Below, piece by piece: positions 16,650 to 25,280 of a stretch of 52,212 nt of DNA. The stretch is from Clostridia bacterium (GTDB lineage Bacteria; Bacillota; Clostridia; Oscillospirales; Acutalibacteraceae). The position numbers were made by a program, and so were the translations under genes. The DNA lies in assembly GCA_017428525.1 (NCBI GenBank), contig JAFRQQ010000017.1:1-52212 (forward strand), given 5' to 3'. The notes under the pieces were generated by a model. The model searched no databases. It had not been told where the DNA came from and saw only the letters and a program-made list of their open reading frames with translations. Numbering within the stretch: the stretch's first letter is position 1; each line of letters starts with the position of its first letter.

Positions 16650-18017
16650 ATGCTATATCGAAAAATCCAACCGTATATTGAAAGCTATCTGAAATCCGAT
16701 TCCAACAAGGTTCTGATCATCGACGGGGCACGGCAGATCGGAAAGTCGTTTATTATCCGTCACGTCGGGCAGCAGCTCTTTGAAAACTATATCGAGCTGA
16801 ACTTCGCAGAGGATTATAACGGCCCCAGGCTGTTTGAGCAGGTCCGCACCGTCAAAGATTTCTATTTTCAGGTCAGCACCGTTGCCGGCGAGAGGATGGG
16901 CGAGAAGAATAACACGCTGATCTTTCTGGACGAGATCCAGGCATATCCGCACTTGCTGACCATGCTGAAGTTTTTGAAGCTGGATAATAGGTATACCTAT
17001 ATCGCCAGCGGGTCATTGCTCGGCGTGACCTTGAAAAAGACCACCTCGATCCCCATCGGGAGCATCGAAATCAAGCGCATGTTTCCGCTGGATTTTGAGG
17101 AGTTTCTGCTAGCAAACGGATTCAATCGGTTTGCCATTGATACGATGCGTCAGAAGTTTCTCGCCGGCGAGAGTCTGGATGAGGCGATGCACGGGAAAGT
17201 GATGGATCTCTTCAAGAAATACCTGTTGATCGGCGGGCTGCCCGACGCCGTGAATTCCTTTATTGCAGACACCAATATCGTCAAGGTCAGGACGATTCAT
17301 CGAGATATCCGCGCGTTCTATGCCGATGACGCGTCGAAGTATGAGGCGGACAACAACAGAAAGCTGAAGATCCGCAGGATCTACGATATGATCCCCTCCA
17401 ATCTGGAGAACAAGAAGAAACGGGTGGTATTTCAGGATATCGAGGACAAACGCGGCAAGCGTTTTTCCGACTATCAGGATGAGTTTGATTATCTAATCTC
17501 CGCGGGAATCGCTCTGGACGTCAACGCCATCACCACCCCCGTCTTTCCCCTGACACAGTCTGTCGGCAAAAACCTGCTCAAGCTCTATTGGAACGACGTG
17601 GGCCTTTTGACGGACGTTTTGTATGGCATCAATATCCGCGCGATCCTGGACGATGAAACGGGGATCAATCTCGGCTCCGTGTATGAAAGCGTTGTTGCCC
17701 AGGAGTTAGCGGCGCACGGCTATAAGCTGTTTTATTACGATAACCGCAGCAAGGGCGAGGTGGATTATCTGATCGACGATTACGACAGTCTCTCCGCCGT
17801 TCCCATCGAGGTCAAGTCCGGCAAGGACTACACCGTCCACAGCGCGCTGAGCGCATTTGAAAAGAACGACGACTATCACGTGAAAAAGGCCTACGTTCTG
17901 TCCAACACCCGCGAAATCACGACGAACGGCAAGATCACCTATCTGCCGATTTATGATGTGATGTTCTTCGATAATCTGAACGTAAGAAAAGAGAATATGA
18001 TGGAAGAAAGCATATGA
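16650..18017 (+). CDS. AAA ATPase with DUF4143 domain
   Basis: 455 residues. Walker A GARQIGKS at 26-33, Walker B LIFLDEIQ with acidic D94, then a sensor region (YIASGSLLGV). The C-terminal third holds the DUF4143 part with a nuclease-like E-VD-...-EVKSG pattern (KGEVDYLIDDYDS, PIEVKSGKDYT), as usual for the AAA_14/DUF4143 family. Such ATPases are common in Clostridia, often as variable accessory genes; their biochemical role is not settled. ATG 16650 has GGAGG six bases before it; the upstream in-frame ATG 16635 lacks one. Single gene with its own promoter. No clear terminator follows; AT-rich gap 18018-18317 shows no further gene. Confidence 0.88.
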   Translation: MLYRKIQPYIESYLKSDSNKVLIIDGARQIGKSFIIRHVGQQLFENYIELNFAEDYNGPRLFEQVRTVKDFYFQVSTVAGERMGEKNNTLIFLDEIQAYPHLLTMLKFLKLDNRYTYIASGSLLGVTLKKTTSIPIGSIEIKRMFPLDFEEFLLANGFNRFAIDTMRQKFLAGESLDEAMHGKVMDLFKKYLLIGGLPDAVNSFIADTNIVKVRTIHRDIRAFYADDASKYEADNNRKLKIRRIYDMIPSNLENKKKRVVFQDIEDKRGKRFSDYQDEFDYLISAGIALDVNAITTPVFPLTQSVGKNLLKLYWNDVGLLTDVLYGINIRAILDDETGINLGSVYESVVAQELAAHGYKLFYYDNRSKGEVDYLIDDYDSLSAVPIEVKSGKDYTVHSALSAFEKNDDYHVKKAYVLSNTREITTNGKITYLPIYDVMFFDNLNVRKENMMEESI

Positions 18018-18317
18018 CACGATATTCACCCTTGAAGAGCGAACAAAGCGAATTTTCGGTGAATAATCAGTGAGTTTTCGGTAAGACGGCAGAAAAGTAC
18101 ACTTTTCAATAGAAAAACACGGTGAAAAAACACACATTTCATATTTTTGCCACTGATGCTGCCCTTCGAGGAAGCTCTCGCGCTGCGCATTCTTGATGAT
18201 CCTTTCTTCCCGGAACTGCTGCGGCGCCGATCATTGCAAGCGCAAACACACCATTGCACCCCACGGCATGGACGATTCCGATGCCGTTCTGAAATTCAAA
18301 GACCGGAGGAAATTGTG

Positions 18318-19385
18318 ATGAAACAACTGAAAATCGGTATCATCGGCACGGGCGGCATGGGCAACGCGCACGCCGCGGCATACGCGTCCATGGGAGACAG
18401 AGTGAAGCTGGTTTCCTGCTGCGATCTTGATATCTCAAAGGCGGAAGCCTGCGCCGAAAAGCACGGTTTCGAGCGTGTCTATACGGACATGTATGAAATG
18501 ATGCGGAACGAGGCGCTGGACTGCGTCAGTGTCTGCACATGGAACAGCGCGCATAAAGACGCTTCCATCTGCGCGCTCAGGGGCGGAGCGCATGTTCTCT
18601 GCGAAAAACCCATGGCGATGAACGCCGCTGAAGCGCGCGAAATGAATGAAGCGGCACAAGCTGCCGGTAAAGTGATCCAGATCGGTTTTGTCCGCAGGTT
18701 CGGGGCGGACGCCGACGTCATTCTGCGTTTTAAGGCTGCCGGCGCTTTCGGTGACATTTATTACGCGACCGCGCAGTATCTTCGCCGTGACGGCTGCCCG
18801 GGCGGCTGGTTTGCGGACAAGGCGTTCTCCGGAGGCGGCCCGCTGATCGATCTCGGCGTGCATGTGATCGACTTGGTCAGATATCTCGGCGGCAATCCGA
18901 AACCGGTCAAGGTCTATGGCGTCACATATTCAAATCTCGGCTCCAACCGCGCCTCAAACGCCATCGGTCAGTGGCAGCTCTCCTCCGACAAGAGCGGGTA
19001 TGAAAACAACGTTGAGGATCTCGCCTGCGCATTCGTGCGCTTCGAAAACGGGCTGACGCTCCGCGTTGAGGCAAGCTTCAACCTGAATATCGGTGCGGAT
19101 ACGGGCGGCATTATGCTCTTCGGCACAAAAGCCGGCGCGGAAATCACGGATCGGGTGACGGTGTTTGAAGATCAGGCGGGCATGTACGTCAATCTTGCGC
19201 CCGCCGGCAAGTCCGGCTTTGAGTTTATGCCGTCAATCAAAAACGAAGTCCGCGCGTTCCTTGACGCCTGCGACGGGACGGCGCCCTGCCTTGCAACGGG
19301 TGAAGACGGCTATTGGCTGATGAAAATCATTGACGCGGTTTATCGTTCCGCGGAAACGGGCGAGGTCGTGCAGATCGCTGAATAG
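18318..19385 (+). CDS. Gfo/Idh/MocA-family oxidoreductase
   Basis: 355 residues. N-terminal Rossmann fold with the NAD(P) motif GIIGTGGMGNAHA, then the family signature CEKPMA at about residue 98, then the C-terminal alpha/beta domain (GGGPLIDLGVHVIDLVRYL with the conserved Asp and His). It should oxidise or reduce a sugar or cyclitol with NAD(P) in the cytoplasm; the substrate cannot be read from sequence. ATG 18318 follows GGAGGA by eight bases; the upstream ATG 18147 gives an unrelated extension. It stands alone between the AAA ATPase and the convergent TOTE gene, with a shared terminator at 19439-19470. A second, distant family member lies at 32958. Confidence 0.9.
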   Translation: MKQLKIGIIGTGGMGNAHAAAYASMGDRVKLVSCCDLDISKAEACAEKHGFERVYTDMYEMMRNEALDCVSVCTWNSAHKDASICALRGGAHVLCEKPMAMNAAEAREMNEAAQAAGKVIQIGFVRRFGADADVILRFKAAGAFGDIYYATAQYLRRDGCPGGWFADKAFSGGGPLIDLGVHVIDLVRYLGGNPKPVKVYGVTYSNLGSNRASNAIGQWQLSSDKSGYENNVEDLACAFVRFENGLTLRVEASFNLNIGADTGGIMLFGTKAGAEITDRVTVFEDQAGMYVNLAPAGKSGFEFMPSIKNEVRAFLDACDGTAPCLATGEDGYWLMKIIDAVYRSAETGEVVQIAE

Positions 19386-19438
19386 TTTTTCAGGTTCGGT
19401 ACGCTCATCTTGAACAAAAAAACACGTTTGCCCCAATC

Positions 19439-19470
19439 GCAGTTCAATGCGGTGGGGGCAGTTCTTTTTA
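19439..19470. terminator. bidirectional terminator between oxidoreductase and TOTE gene
   Basis: TGCCCC-AATCGCA / TGCGGTG-GGGGCA stem (19439-19460) followed by TTCTTTTT on plus and by GTTTTTTTG on minus. The TOTE stop (19468-19470) lies in its plus-side T run. Confidence 0.75.
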
Positions 19471-22425
19471 TAAAACCGTATCCAGTAATGCGTTTGCAAG
19501 ATCCGGACTTTCAAAGCGCAGGATGCTTTCTTCCGCCTTGCCGAAGCTGAGAAAGTTGATGCTGCCGTACCAGACGATCCGATCATCGATCACAGTGAAT
19601 TTCTGATGAAATTCAGTTTTCGTTTTCACATGAACGCCAAGGGATTCTAAAAATGCAATACCTTCGCGGCAAAACTGCGCGTCGGAATCGGCAAAGTCTT
19701 CCGGCGGGCGGGTTACAACAGTCAGGGCGATCCCGTTCTGAACCGCATCGCAAAGTGTGGATTGCAGGCTTCTCAAACGGTTCATCCGCAGGAAGGGGCT
19801 GACAATTGTAATATTGTAATGCGTATCGCGCAGCTCCTGCAGAAAGACCGGATAAAAGCTCCTGCCGTCGTAGATCACGCTTTCCGCTTCGGCTTCCGGC
19901 TGCAGCTTGACGCAGTAGCCGATCGAGGCATAGCCCTTCAGCCGTCGCTGATACATCGTTTCCAGCATCGGAATATGGATGTCGGCATAGTCGTAGATCA
20001 ACACCTCCGTTTTGCCCGGATAGGTGCGGTGCAATCGGCCGGCATACTGCGCAAGCTTCCCTTTCCAGGAGATCGGCAGCGCCAGAAACAATGTGTCGAA
20101 TCGCGGATAGTCGAAGCCCTCGCCAACATATTTCCCCGTGGCGATGACGGCCAGCGTGTCTTCATTGGGGATTTGCTCCAGCGTTAGCAGAGCTTCCCGC
20201 TTTTCTTTTGCGGAAGCACCGCCGGTGAGGGTGATAAGATGGTCACATTTTCCGTCGAGCATGTCGCTCAATGTGGCAACGTGCTCCTTCCGCTCCGTCA
20301 GGATCAGCGGCGTTTTGCCGGCGGCCAGCGCGTGCACGACGTCTTCAATGATTCGCTGATTGCGCAGCTCGCTGTGCATCAAATCATCATAGATCTGCGG
20401 GAGCTTCACACCCTCCGGATACCGTTTTCTGAACGACGTGAACCGTGGGATCATCGTGTGTGCGAAGGGGCGCTTCTCGGCCTGCGCTTTTGCATCGACG
20501 CGGTAACGGATCGGTCCGCATTGCATGAAAATGATCGGGTGATGGCCGTCGTGCCGTGTCGGCGTGGCGGTCAAGCCGTAAACATAGCGGGCATTGACCT
20601 GCCTGAGAATCGCTTCAAAATTGACAGCGGAAACGTGGTGGCACTCGTCCACGATGACCATGCCGTAATTGCGAACGATGTCCTTTACGCCATCACCATC
20701 CAGAAGGGACTGCATTACCGCGACATCCACCGTTCCGCGCAGCTCGTGTTTTCCGGCGCCGAGCAGGCCGACGGGCGACCACGTCCGTTTCCTGCCGCGC
20801 CCTTTCTTTGGCTCCGGCGGGACGATATCAAAGGTCAGAAACTGTTCCAATGCCTTTTTCCACTGCGCCATCAAGGCCTGTGTGTGTACGAGAATCAGCG
20901 TGTTGACCTGCCGCTGTGCGATCAGGTTTGCGGCAATGACAGTTTTGCCGAAGGCCGTTGTTGCGGATAATACGCCGATGCGATGTGCAAGCAGTGCTTC
21001 TGCGGCCGGTTGTTGCTCTTCGCGCAACACGCCGTTGAACGCCACGGAAATCTCCGTGCCGGCATTGGTTTCATCCCGGATTGCATAGTTGACGCTTCCT
21101 ATATCCAACAGATCAACCAGCGCCTCCTCGCAGCCGCGCGGCAGGATCAGAAACCGCTCTTCTTCCTCCGCGCAGGAAATAATGCGCGGCTTGTTGTAAA
21201 CAGGCATCCGCATGGCCTGAGCCCGGTAGAAGTCCGGATTGCGGAACGCCGCCAGGCGGCGTATCCGGTTTTTTGCGTTGGCAGAGAGCCCGTCCTTTGG
21301 AATATACAATTGATTTGCGCGCACGATCTGCAGCTCGGCTGGAAAATCAAACCCGGTCAGAACGGCGGCTTTCTCCGGCTTCCACGGCGTTTCATCCGAT
21401 TCGACCAGACAGCCGAGGGCGGTTTTGCCGAGTTTTGAGAAAACGGCAGCAACATGGGAAGCGTCGATAGTTTCACAGTTTGACAAAAACGCCCACAGAT
21501 CATCATACGGCTGAAACGTTGCATCCACAAATACGCTGTTGCCGCGCTTGCGCGCCTGTCCCTGCAGCGGCAGGGCGATCAGATTGCCGAAGCCACCCTG
21601 CGGCAGGGTGTCCTGATTGGGAAACATCCGGTCGTAACAGCGGAACGTAAGCGCGTCGCTTTGCTCCATGGCGCGGGTCAACAGCGCGCTTGCAAACCCG
21701 CGCGCGTTTTTCGCCGGAATCGCTTCGGCAAAAAAGATCCAGACGTGTGCGCCTTCGCCTGAACGCGAGCGCTCAATATAAGCCGGTACGTTCCATTGTC
21801 GGCAAACTGTCTGAAACATCCGTGCAGCAGCTTGATAATCACCCTCATCGAAATCCAGGCAGCAGAAGCAGCAGGTTTCGTCCGGCAGCATCGGGTAAAT
21901 CCCAACGACGTCGCGGCAATTGGAGTCTTTCCCGGCAAGATGATTGTATATGTCGCTGTCAGTGAGAGGCATCAGCTTTCTGTTCGGACAATCGGCACAT
22001 TTATACTTCTTCTTGTCGCACAGCGCAGCGTCCCACTCATTGCCGCAGACCGGCTGATAGCCGCTTTTGCCGGTAGATTTACTCTGCCAGCGACGGGCAA
22101 ACACATCTGTTCTACCGACAAACAGGCTGCGAAACAATGCAATCTTTTCTTCGGGACGGCTGAAGCGGTTGACCTTCGGTCGCGGCATAGGGTTTCCTGT
22201 CAAGTCGTTCGGCTTTACAGATGTCGCTTCTTCAGATCCATCGGAGCCGTTGGAATCCCCCGATATAGCTTCTGATTCTGCGCTTGCCGTTTCTTCCACT
22301 GATGACGCTTCTTCCGTCGCCGTTATGGATTCGCCCGGTTTCATTTCGGACAAACGCGCTTTTAACTCTGCGTTTTCCCGTTTCAGCGCTTCGATTTCCT
22401 GCAATAAGTCGGTGTAAGTCTTCAT
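19468..22425 (-). CDS. TOTE-type primase-helicase with C-terminal phospholipase-D-like domain
   Basis: 985 residues. 1-30 coiled coil; 31-80 Ser/Glu-rich linker; 85-340 archaeo-eukaryotic primase of the TOTE kind with Cys cluster C127/C136/C143/C146, catalytic LDFD (D191, D193) and SGEGAHVW (222-229). 460-830 is an SF2 helicase: Walker A SATTAFGKT (487-495), DECHH (593-597), GLTATP (617-622), motif VI QYAGRLHR (793-800). 850-985 is PLD-like with H940-x-K942 and N957, a single HKD half-site. TOTE proteins are predicted to act against foreign nucleic acid. All catalytic residues seem intact. ATG 22425 follows GAGGA. It lies 96 bases downstream of hipT on the same strand, so co-expression is possible. 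Function here is inferred from family and context. Confidence 0.88.
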   Translation of the reverse strand: MKTYTDLLQEIEALKRENAELKARLSEMKPGESITATEEASSVEETASAESEAISGDSNGSDGSEEATSVKPNDLTGNPMPRPKVNRFSRPEEKIALFRSLFVGRTDVFARRWQSKSTGKSGYQPVCGNEWDAALCDKKKYKCADCPNRKLMPLTDSDIYNHLAGKDSNCRDVVGIYPMLPDETCCFCCLDFDEGDYQAAARMFQTVCRQWNVPAYIERSRSGEGAHVWIFFAEAIPAKNARGFASALLTRAMEQSDALTFRCYDRMFPNQDTLPQGGFGNLIALPLQGQARKRGNSVFVDATFQPYDDLWAFLSNCETIDASHVAAVFSKLGKTALGCLVESDETPWKPEKAAVLTGFDFPAELQIVRANQLYIPKDGLSANAKNRIRRLAAFRNPDFYRAQAMRMPVYNKPRIISCAEEEERFLILPRGCEEALVDLLDIGSVNYAIRDETNAGTEISVAFNGVLREEQQPAAEALLAHRIGVLSATTAFGKTVIAANLIAQRQVNTLILVHTQALMAQWKKALEQFLTFDIVPPEPKKGRGRKRTWSPVGLLGAGKHELRGTVDVAVMQSLLDGDGVKDIVRNYGMVIVDECHHVSAVNFEAILRQVNARYVYGLTATPTRHDGHHPIIFMQCGPIRYRVDAKAQAEKRPFAHTMIPRFTSFRKRYPEGVKLPQIYDDLMHSELRNQRIIEDVVHALAAGKTPLILTERKEHVATLSDMLDGKCDHLITLTGGASAKEKREALLTLEQIPNEDTLAVIATGKYVGEGFDYPRFDTLFLALPISWKGKLAQYAGRLHRTYPGKTEVLIYDYADIHIPMLETMYQRRLKGYASIGYCVKLQPEAEAESVIYDGRSFYPVFLQELRDTHYNITIVSPFLRMNRLRSLQSTLCDAVQNGIALTVVTRPPEDFADSDAQFCREGIAFLESLGVHVKTKTEFHQKFTVIDDRIVWYGSINFLSFGKAEESILRFESPDLANALLDTVL

Positions 22426-22521
22426 TCGTGTTTCCTCATCGCGATTTGATTTGCTTTAACCATGCATACAAGAACAAACACACGTCCAAACATATTCCAT
22501 TTTTTGAAACGTAATATTTGG

Positions 22522-23511
22522 TTACTTTGCCCCTTTTGCATCCTCCGGCAAAACATCCATGTTGCCATTCAGCACCCGGCATCTTTCTTCGATCAATTCC
22601 GAGAACCGCTCTTTCAACGGCGGCGACAGCATGGAGTTTGCGCACAGTTCCTGATACTTCGGTTTCAGCGAAACGATTTTAGCGATCATTTTCTCAGCTG
22701 AGACACCAGGAATCACGCATTTTTCTGCAAATGCAAAGAAGTCCTGCTTGCGGATACGCGCCTTTTTGCCGTTCATTGCGAGTGCAAATTCCTCTGTATC
22801 CTCCGGCATAATCACGTTGACGGGCAACAGGTCATACGCAGGCGAGAGCACGTAAACGCCGCTTGCTTCCTGCGTTTCAATCAAGGAAAAGTTTTTGAGG
22901 TGCATATCCGAATTGCCGACCACAAAAGAGAAGACCAGACGCATAAACAGCTCGGTCATATCCAGTTTCGGCTGTGAGGAGTATTTTGCAATCACTTTTG
23001 CGCAGCGTTCGTAGGACCCTTTGTATTTATCCTGCGTCAGGCGCAAATCAAGCTGACAGAAATCCTCCATCGCCAGCATCTGAATCCCGTTTTTATCAAT
23101 GATCCGATCCACGCGCTTGGTGATATAGGCAAACGTATCGCCGCTTTTGATGAGCGCGTGGGGAACGGTCGAAATGCCGGTCCTATCCGCCATGGTCATC
23201 ACCAGCTGCTCGGCCTCCGGCAAGCACTCAAATTCCGCTACCTGCGGTTTCAGAATATAGCCGGTCGGGTAATTCACAAGCGTCAGGCGCGGCGTATTGT
23301 CGCCCGAATGCAAATGAAGTGACAGCTTTTTTTGAACGCCGGGGACGGTGATTCCCTTGTTTGTGTTTTCCTTTGCGATTTCTTCCAGCGTGTGATCGTC
23401 AATTTCGATTTGCGGGATGGTGTTCGTTCCGAAAAAGCGTTTCACGCACGCCGGATGCCAACCGTTGATATTTTTTTTCCTTAACGGTTTGCCACAGCAA
23501 AAACAATTCAT
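22522..23511 (-). CDS. hipT: HipT-like kinase toxin (HipA C-terminal fold)
   Basis: 329 residues, close to the length of E. coli O127 HipT. N-terminus has a Cys/His cluster (NCFCC, HPAC). Gly-rich loop VPGVQKKLS at about 56-64 with the serine used for autophosphorylation in this family; candidate ATP lysine K88; catalytic loop NSDMHLKN with D202 and N207; metal-binding D227 in AYDLLP. In HipBST the kinase targets a tRNA synthetase; the target here is unknown. The HipA N-subdomain is missing and is encoded separately just upstream, as in HipBST. ATG 23511 follows GGAGGAAAAG and overlaps the hipS stop (ATGA); the longer 344-residue frame would run into hipS. Low risk of being broken: all motifs are present. 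Confidence 0.85.
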   Translation of the reverse strand: MNCFCCGKPLRKKNINGWHPACVKRFFGTNTIPQIEIDDHTLEEIAKENTNKGITVPGVQKKLSLHLHSGDNTPRLTLVNYPTGYILKPQVAEFECLPEAEQLVMTMADRTGISTVPHALIKSGDTFAYITKRVDRIIDKNGIQMLAMEDFCQLDLRLTQDKYKGSYERCAKVIAKYSSQPKLDMTELFMRLVFSFVVGNSDMHLKNFSLIETQEASGVYVLSPAYDLLPVNVIMPEDTEEFALAMNGKKARIRKQDFFAFAEKCVIPGVSAEKMIAKIVSLKPKYQELCANSMLSPPLKERFSELIEERCRVLNGNMDVLPEDAKGAK

Positions 23512-23837
23512 TTCTTTTCCTCCGCAATGCTCACGTTTCCGATGCCGTCTTTGCAAGCAACGAGCAATAGCCCAAAGCGATCCTTCGTATCAATTTTCCA
23601 ATTCCGACTGACCACGCCGAGAAGCCAACCCTCCGGAATCAGACCGTCAAAAAACGGAAACAGTGTCGCCGAGGTATAGGGCGTACTTGAAAGCGGCAGC
23701 GTCAGCGAAACCGCCGATGCGTTTTCCGATTTCAAATAGTCCTCATCATAAGCAAACGAATAACCGGCGTCTGTTTCAGAGAGAACGCCCGCAAAGACGT
23801 TTCGCACATACACATAAGCCTTTCTGAACGCATCCAT
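23508..23837 (-). CDS. hipS: HipS-like protein (HipA N-terminal subdomain)
   Basis: 109 residues matching the free-standing HipA N-subdomain 1: KAYVYVRNVFAGVLSE, then YLKSENASAVSLTLPLS, then FPFFDGLIPEGWLL, ending at DRFGLLLVACKDGIGNVSI. In E. coli HipBST the same-sized HipS, not HipB, neutralises the kinase. The gene order B-S-T and the overlaps (TAATG with hipB, ATGA with hipT) are the same kind of compact three-gene unit. By inference this is the antitoxin. The alternative is a HipA split by a frameshift, but the clean overlap with a ribosome site for hipT and the known tripartite arrangement argue against it. Confidence 0.82.
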   Translation of the reverse strand: MDAFRKAYVYVRNVFAGVLSETDAGYSFAYDEDYLKSENASAVSLTLPLSSTPYTSATLFPFFDGLIPEGWLLGVVSRNWKIDTKDRFGLLLVACKDGIGNVSIAEEKK

Positions 23838-24040
23838 TACTTATCGTCCTTTCTACCCGGAACAGCTGTGGCGCCGAACATCTCAAGCGCGACGTTGACT
23901 TTATCCATGCGCACGGTTTCTTTGCCTTGTTCGAGGTCACGAACGAAGCGAAGTCCCAATCCTGAACGCATCGCAAACTCTTCTTGTGTCAGCCCTGCTT
24001 CTTTTCGATTCTTCTTCACAAATTCAGCAATCGGATTCAT
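23837..24040 (-). CDS. hipB: HipB-like XRE repressor
   Basis: 67 residues, one Cro/C1 helix-turn-helix (NRKEAGLTQEEFAMRSGL, then GLRFVRDLEQGKETVRM, then VNVALEMFG). HipB proteins repress their own operon by binding palindromes. Here three copies of TATACC-N6-GGTATA lie upstream at 24078, 24119 and 24159, the first between the -35 and -10 boxes; the E. coli HipB site is also of the TATCC-N8-GGATA kind. The stop overlaps the hipS start (TAATG). A protein this short leaves little beyond the DNA-binding domain, so contact with the toxin probably goes through HipS. Confidence 0.88.
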   Translation of the reverse strand: MNPIAEFVKKNRKEAGLTQEEFAMRSGLGLRFVRDLEQGKETVRMDKVNVALEMFGATAVPGRKDDK

Positions 24041-24073
24041 AATTCGACTCTCCCGCTTTTGATTTCTTTGCTT

Positions 24074-24102
24074 ATTATATACCCTTTAGGGTATAATGTC
24101 AA
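24074..24102 (-). promoter_or_regulatory. hipBST promoter
   Basis: Minus strand TTGACA (24102-24097), 17-base spacer, TATAAT (24079-24074), 33 bases before hipB. Perfect consensus, with operator 1 filling the spacer. Confidence 0.85.
24078..24095. promoter_or_regulatory. hip operator 1
   Basis: TATACCCTTTAGGGTATA, a perfect palindrome located between the -35 and -10 boxes. Binding here should block polymerase. Confidence 0.85.
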
Positions 24103-24118
24103 GGAGCAAAACAAAAAA

Positions 24119-24136
24119 TATACCTTTACGGGTATA
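24119..24136. promoter_or_regulatory. hip operator 2
   Basis: TATACC-TTTACG-GGTATA, 41 bases from operator 1, upstream of the -35. Confidence 0.8.
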
Positions 24137-24158
24137 TTATTAGCGCTTGTATCCAGAA

Positions 24159-24176
24159 TATACCTTATCGGGTATA
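24159..24176. promoter_or_regulatory. hip operator 3
   Basis: TATACC-TTATCG-GGTATA, 40 bases from operator 2. All three lie on nearly the same helix face, which suits cooperative binding. Confidence 0.8.
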
Positions 24177-24320
24177 GAAATGACCAGAACTGCGGAGTTG
24201 CTTGTCGTTCAAATTGCTATCCTTTCATGCCGTAAGTATTTTTCCTTATTGCCGCAAAAAACTCTCGGTGCAAAACGGTTATCCAAGACTGCCGATATAT
24301 CAAGTAATTGACCAACCGAC

Positions 24321-24362
24321 GTTGGTGTATCAGTTGGTGTATTATCTCAACAGTTGGTGTAT
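24321..24362. repeat. three GTTGGTGTAT direct repeats
   Basis: GTTGGTGTAT at 24321, 24333 and 24353, preceded by inverted ACCAAC (24312-24317). They lie between the abiEii stop and the hip operators; gap 24177-24407 contains nothing else I recognise. Confidence 0.6.
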
Positions 24363-24407
24363 TCAGAAACGCAGAAAAATTGAAGATAGCGTAACAGTGT
24401 ACAGCAT

Positions 24408-25280
24408 CTATTCCGCACGTTCGCGCAGACCGTCGGTAATCTGCTTAAAGAAATCCGCGCTCCACAATTCAAGGGACGCGGTGTCTTTGATAAACGGGCG
24501 GACGTCTTCGATTGCCTGCGCGTAATCGATCTGATCAAAGCGCTCGCAAAGCAGCCGTTTTGCATCGTCGATCCGAAATACATCTTCGGCCTTCCAGACG
24601 CCGAATTCAACAAGGCGCGCCTTCAGATGCGCCGTGTTGATCGACGCCCCGCGGGAAAGATAGAACACATAATCGTACAGATCCCGACCCTTGACGCGGG
24701 TCTGCCATGCGCGGCAGATCACAGCGTGCGCTTTTCCCGCAAACAGCGAGGGCATGTCATACAGCGTTACCTCATACGGTGCGGGGAGCAGGCGAAATAT
24801 ATGCTCAAAAGTCGCGCCTGCCGGCGGATTGGTATCGACTTCAAATTTGATCCGGATCGTTTCATTGCCGGCGATGCCGCTCGCCGCCGGATCGGATGCA
24901 TAAAACAGCAGCAAATGCTCCTTCGTGTTGCCCTTCAGAAACGCCGAACGAATCGCGGATTCTTTCGTCTTTTCCTTTTCTGTAATCTCGACGTTCAGTC
25001 CGTAAGATGCGACCTCTTTTTTCAGCGTCGGGAAGAACGCAGACAGTGCAAACGCGGGATCCGGCGCCATCAACGAGAAATCCAGATCCTCCGAGAACCG
25101 GTCCAGACCGTAGAAGATGCGCAGCGCCGTGCCGCCATAGAACGCGGCGTCCTTGAAAAAGCCCGCACGGGAGAGTCCACACAGCACGATTTCCTGCATA
25201 ATCTCCTTCACAGCGTTTTTCTTGTCTGTCAGGCCTTCCGCATGGTATTTGTTCAGCATTTCCGTAATGACACTGTTCAT
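24408..25280 (-). CDS. abiEii: AbiEii nucleotidyltransferase toxin
   Basis: 290 residues from ATG 25280. Nucleotidyltransferase core near residue 45: FYGGTALRIFYGLDRFSEDLDFSL region, that is GG-T followed by D-x-D, the DNA polymerase beta-like signature of the AbiEii/Type IV family. Later segments (IRIKFEVDTN, MPSLFAGKAHAVICR, KGRDLYDYVFYL) are also typical. Related toxins are thought to attach nucleotides to tRNA or another RNA and stop growth, aborting phage infection. Its start overlaps the abiEi stop by four bases (ATGA), so the two are coupled. Same strand as the hip genes, 367 bases upstream of hipB. The length is usual for the family. Confidence 0.9.
   Translation of the reverse strand: MNSVITEMLNKYHAEGLTDKKNAVKEIMQEIVLCGLSRAGFFKDAAFYGGTALRIFYGLDRFSEDLDFSLMAPDPAFALSAFFPTLKKEVASYGLNVEITEKEKTKESAIRSAFLKGNTKEHLLLFYASDPAASGIAGNETIRIKFEVDTNPPAGATFEHIFRLLPAPYEVTLYDMPSLFAGKAHAVICRAWQTRVKGRDLYDYVFYLSRGASINTAHLKARLVEFGVWKAEDVFRIDDAKRLLCERFDQIDYAQAIEDVRPFIKDTASLELWSADFFKQITDGLRERAE

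Noticed and set aside
18147..18317. In-frame upstream extension of the oxidoreductase
   Set aside because: The family starts at the Rossmann strand encoded just after ATG 18318, which has a good ribosome site; the extension has no homologous features.
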